This document shows, piece after piece, positions 39,118 through 39,819 of a stretch of DNA of 39,819 nt; positions within the stretch are counted from its first letter, which is position 1; every line of letters begins with the position of its first letter. Source of the stretch: Actinomycetota bacterium (lineage in GTDB: Bacteria > Actinomycetota > UBA4738 > HRBIN12). The stretch covers positions 1 through 39,819 of the forward strand of contig VAXZ01000057.1 of the NCBI GenBank assembly GCA_005885035.1, read 5' to 3'. Both the position numbers and the translations under genes were made by a program. The notes below the pieces were generated by a model. It was not told the origin of the DNA. It did not search any database and saw only the letters and a program-made list of their open reading frames with translations.

Positions 39118-39819
39118 GCGGTTCGTCGCGGTCGCGGGGCGGCTCGACGCCGTGGTCGCGGCGACGACCGGTTCCAGCCGGGCAGACGCCCAGCGCGCGA
39201 TCGCTGAGGGCAACGTCTTGGTGGACGGTCGGCCGAGGGCGAAGTCGTTCCGCTTGGAGGGTGGCGAGCAGGTCGTCGTCGAGGTCGCCGAGGAGGTCGC
39301 ACTCGTCGGCGAGGGGCCTCCGGTCCCCATCGTGTTCGAGGACGCACATCTGCTCGTCGTTTCGAAGCCCGGCGGGCTCGTGACCCATCCCACGGCCCGC
39401 CGACGGACCGGCACGCTCGTCAATCGGCTGCTCGGCATGGGGGCTCCGCTCGCTCCCGCTGGAGGCGAGCTGCGCCCCGGGATCGTTCATCGACTGGACG
39501 CCGGAACGAGCGGCTTGCTCATCGTGGCCAAGACCGACGAGACCTACGCTGCGTTCCGCGAGGGGTTCCGGCATCACACGATCGACCGGCGCTACCTCGC
39601 TCTGGTCCGCGGACAGGTGCCGCACGACCGATTCGGTGTGGAGGCTCCGCTGGGCCGCCGGGCGGCGAAGATCGTGGTCGACCGGGTCGACGGACGTCCC
39701 GCGACGACGTCGTTCGAGGTGCGCGAACGGATGCCGCGCGTGACGGTGGTGGAGGCGGCGCCGGAGACAGGCCGGACGCACCAGATCCGGGTGCATCTGA
39801 GCGCCATCGGACACCCGAT
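39107..39819 (+). CDS. rluD: RluA/RluD family pseudouridine synthase (3' end cut by window)
   Basis: At least 237 aa, open to the window end; translated by me from ATG 39107. N-terminal S4 RNA-binding domain (RLDAVVAATTGSSRADAQRAIAEGNVLVDGR, about residues 12-42), then the synthase domain with LLVVSKPGGLVTHP, GIVHRLDAGTSGLLIVAKT (catalytic Asp131) and ETGRTHQIRVHLSAIGHP. Isomerises specific uridines in 23S rRNA; RluD-like members follow lspA in many bacteria. The 11-nt overlap with lspA points to coupled expression. Confidence 0.92.
   Translation, partial: MPRERFVAVAGRLDAVVAATTGSSRADAQRAIAEGNVLVDGRPRAKSFRLEGGEQVVVEVAEEVALVGEGPPVPIVFEDAHLLVVSKPGGLVTHPTARRRTGTLVNRLLGMGAPLAPAGGELRPGIVHRLDAGTSGLLIVAKTDETYAAFREGFRHHTIDRRYLALVRGQVPHDRFGVEAPLGRRAAKIVVDRVDGRPATTSFEVRERMPRVTVVEAAPETGRTHQIRVHLSAIGHP

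Noticed and set aside
1-39819. CRISPR arrays, tRNA/rRNA genes, transposases or prophage
   Set aside because: None recognised by reading both strands; the window is chromosomal housekeeping sequence apart from the palindromic element in dnaE2.

Overview
The window is a high-GC, gene-dense stretch of a bacterial chromosome, almost certainly from an Actinomycetota lineage. The evidence is a division and cell-wall (dcw) cluster ending ftsZ-yggS-sepF-yggT-divIVA, a short T-box leader in front of ileS, SOS boxes of the TCGAAC-N4-GTTCGA type, a UdgX/DnaE2/DinB repair set, DUF3040 and DUF6504 genes, and several start codons placed 7-9 nt after a TANNNT box (leaderless transcription). Nothing specific points to a named genus; it reads like a deep-branching or uncultured actinobacterium.

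Positions 1-3856 (minus strand): a small operon with a PLP-dependent class-V aminotransferase-like enzyme, a very clear UDP-sulfoquinovose synthase (SqdB) and a DUF2304-glycosyltransferase-2 fusion cut by the window edge. It lies behind a terminator and a Pro-rich membrane-protein gene. This suggests synthesis of a sulfoquinovose-bearing glycan or lipid.

Positions 3938-10240: a DNA-damage mutagenesis module. Two identical LexA boxes (4659-4674, 5678-5693), each behind a TTGACG -35, sit in the two divergent intergenic regions. They flank DUF402, DUF6504, UdgX, DnaE2 and DinB. The dnaE2 gene carries a roughly 155-bp in-frame palindromic insertion, and dinB runs through a 20-bp perfect hairpin before its stop.

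Positions 10276-16522: DUF3040, a MerR-type regulator, a moxR-DUF58-transglutaminase operon on the minus strand, and an HNH endonuclease.

Positions 16640-34702: the dcw cluster. mraZ has its own four-repeat operator. A 39-aa membrane peptide gene follows, then rsmH, ftsL, ftsI, murE, murF, mraY, a 13-codon mini-ORF, murD, ftsW, murG, murC, murB and ftsQ. From rsmH to ftsQ the genes are joined almost entirely by 4-nt ATGA/GTGA overlaps. ftsZ has its own promoter and a structured leader, followed by yggS, sepF, yggT and divIVA. Two Mur ligases deviate: MurF appears to lack about 35-40 residues and the expected lysine, and MurC has DDYGQTP instead of DDY(G/A)HHP.

Positions 34724-39819: ileS on the minus strand with an Ile-specific T-box leader, a TraR/DksA-like gene broken by an internal deletion and frameshift, lspA, and an rluD-type pseudouridine synthase cut by the window end.
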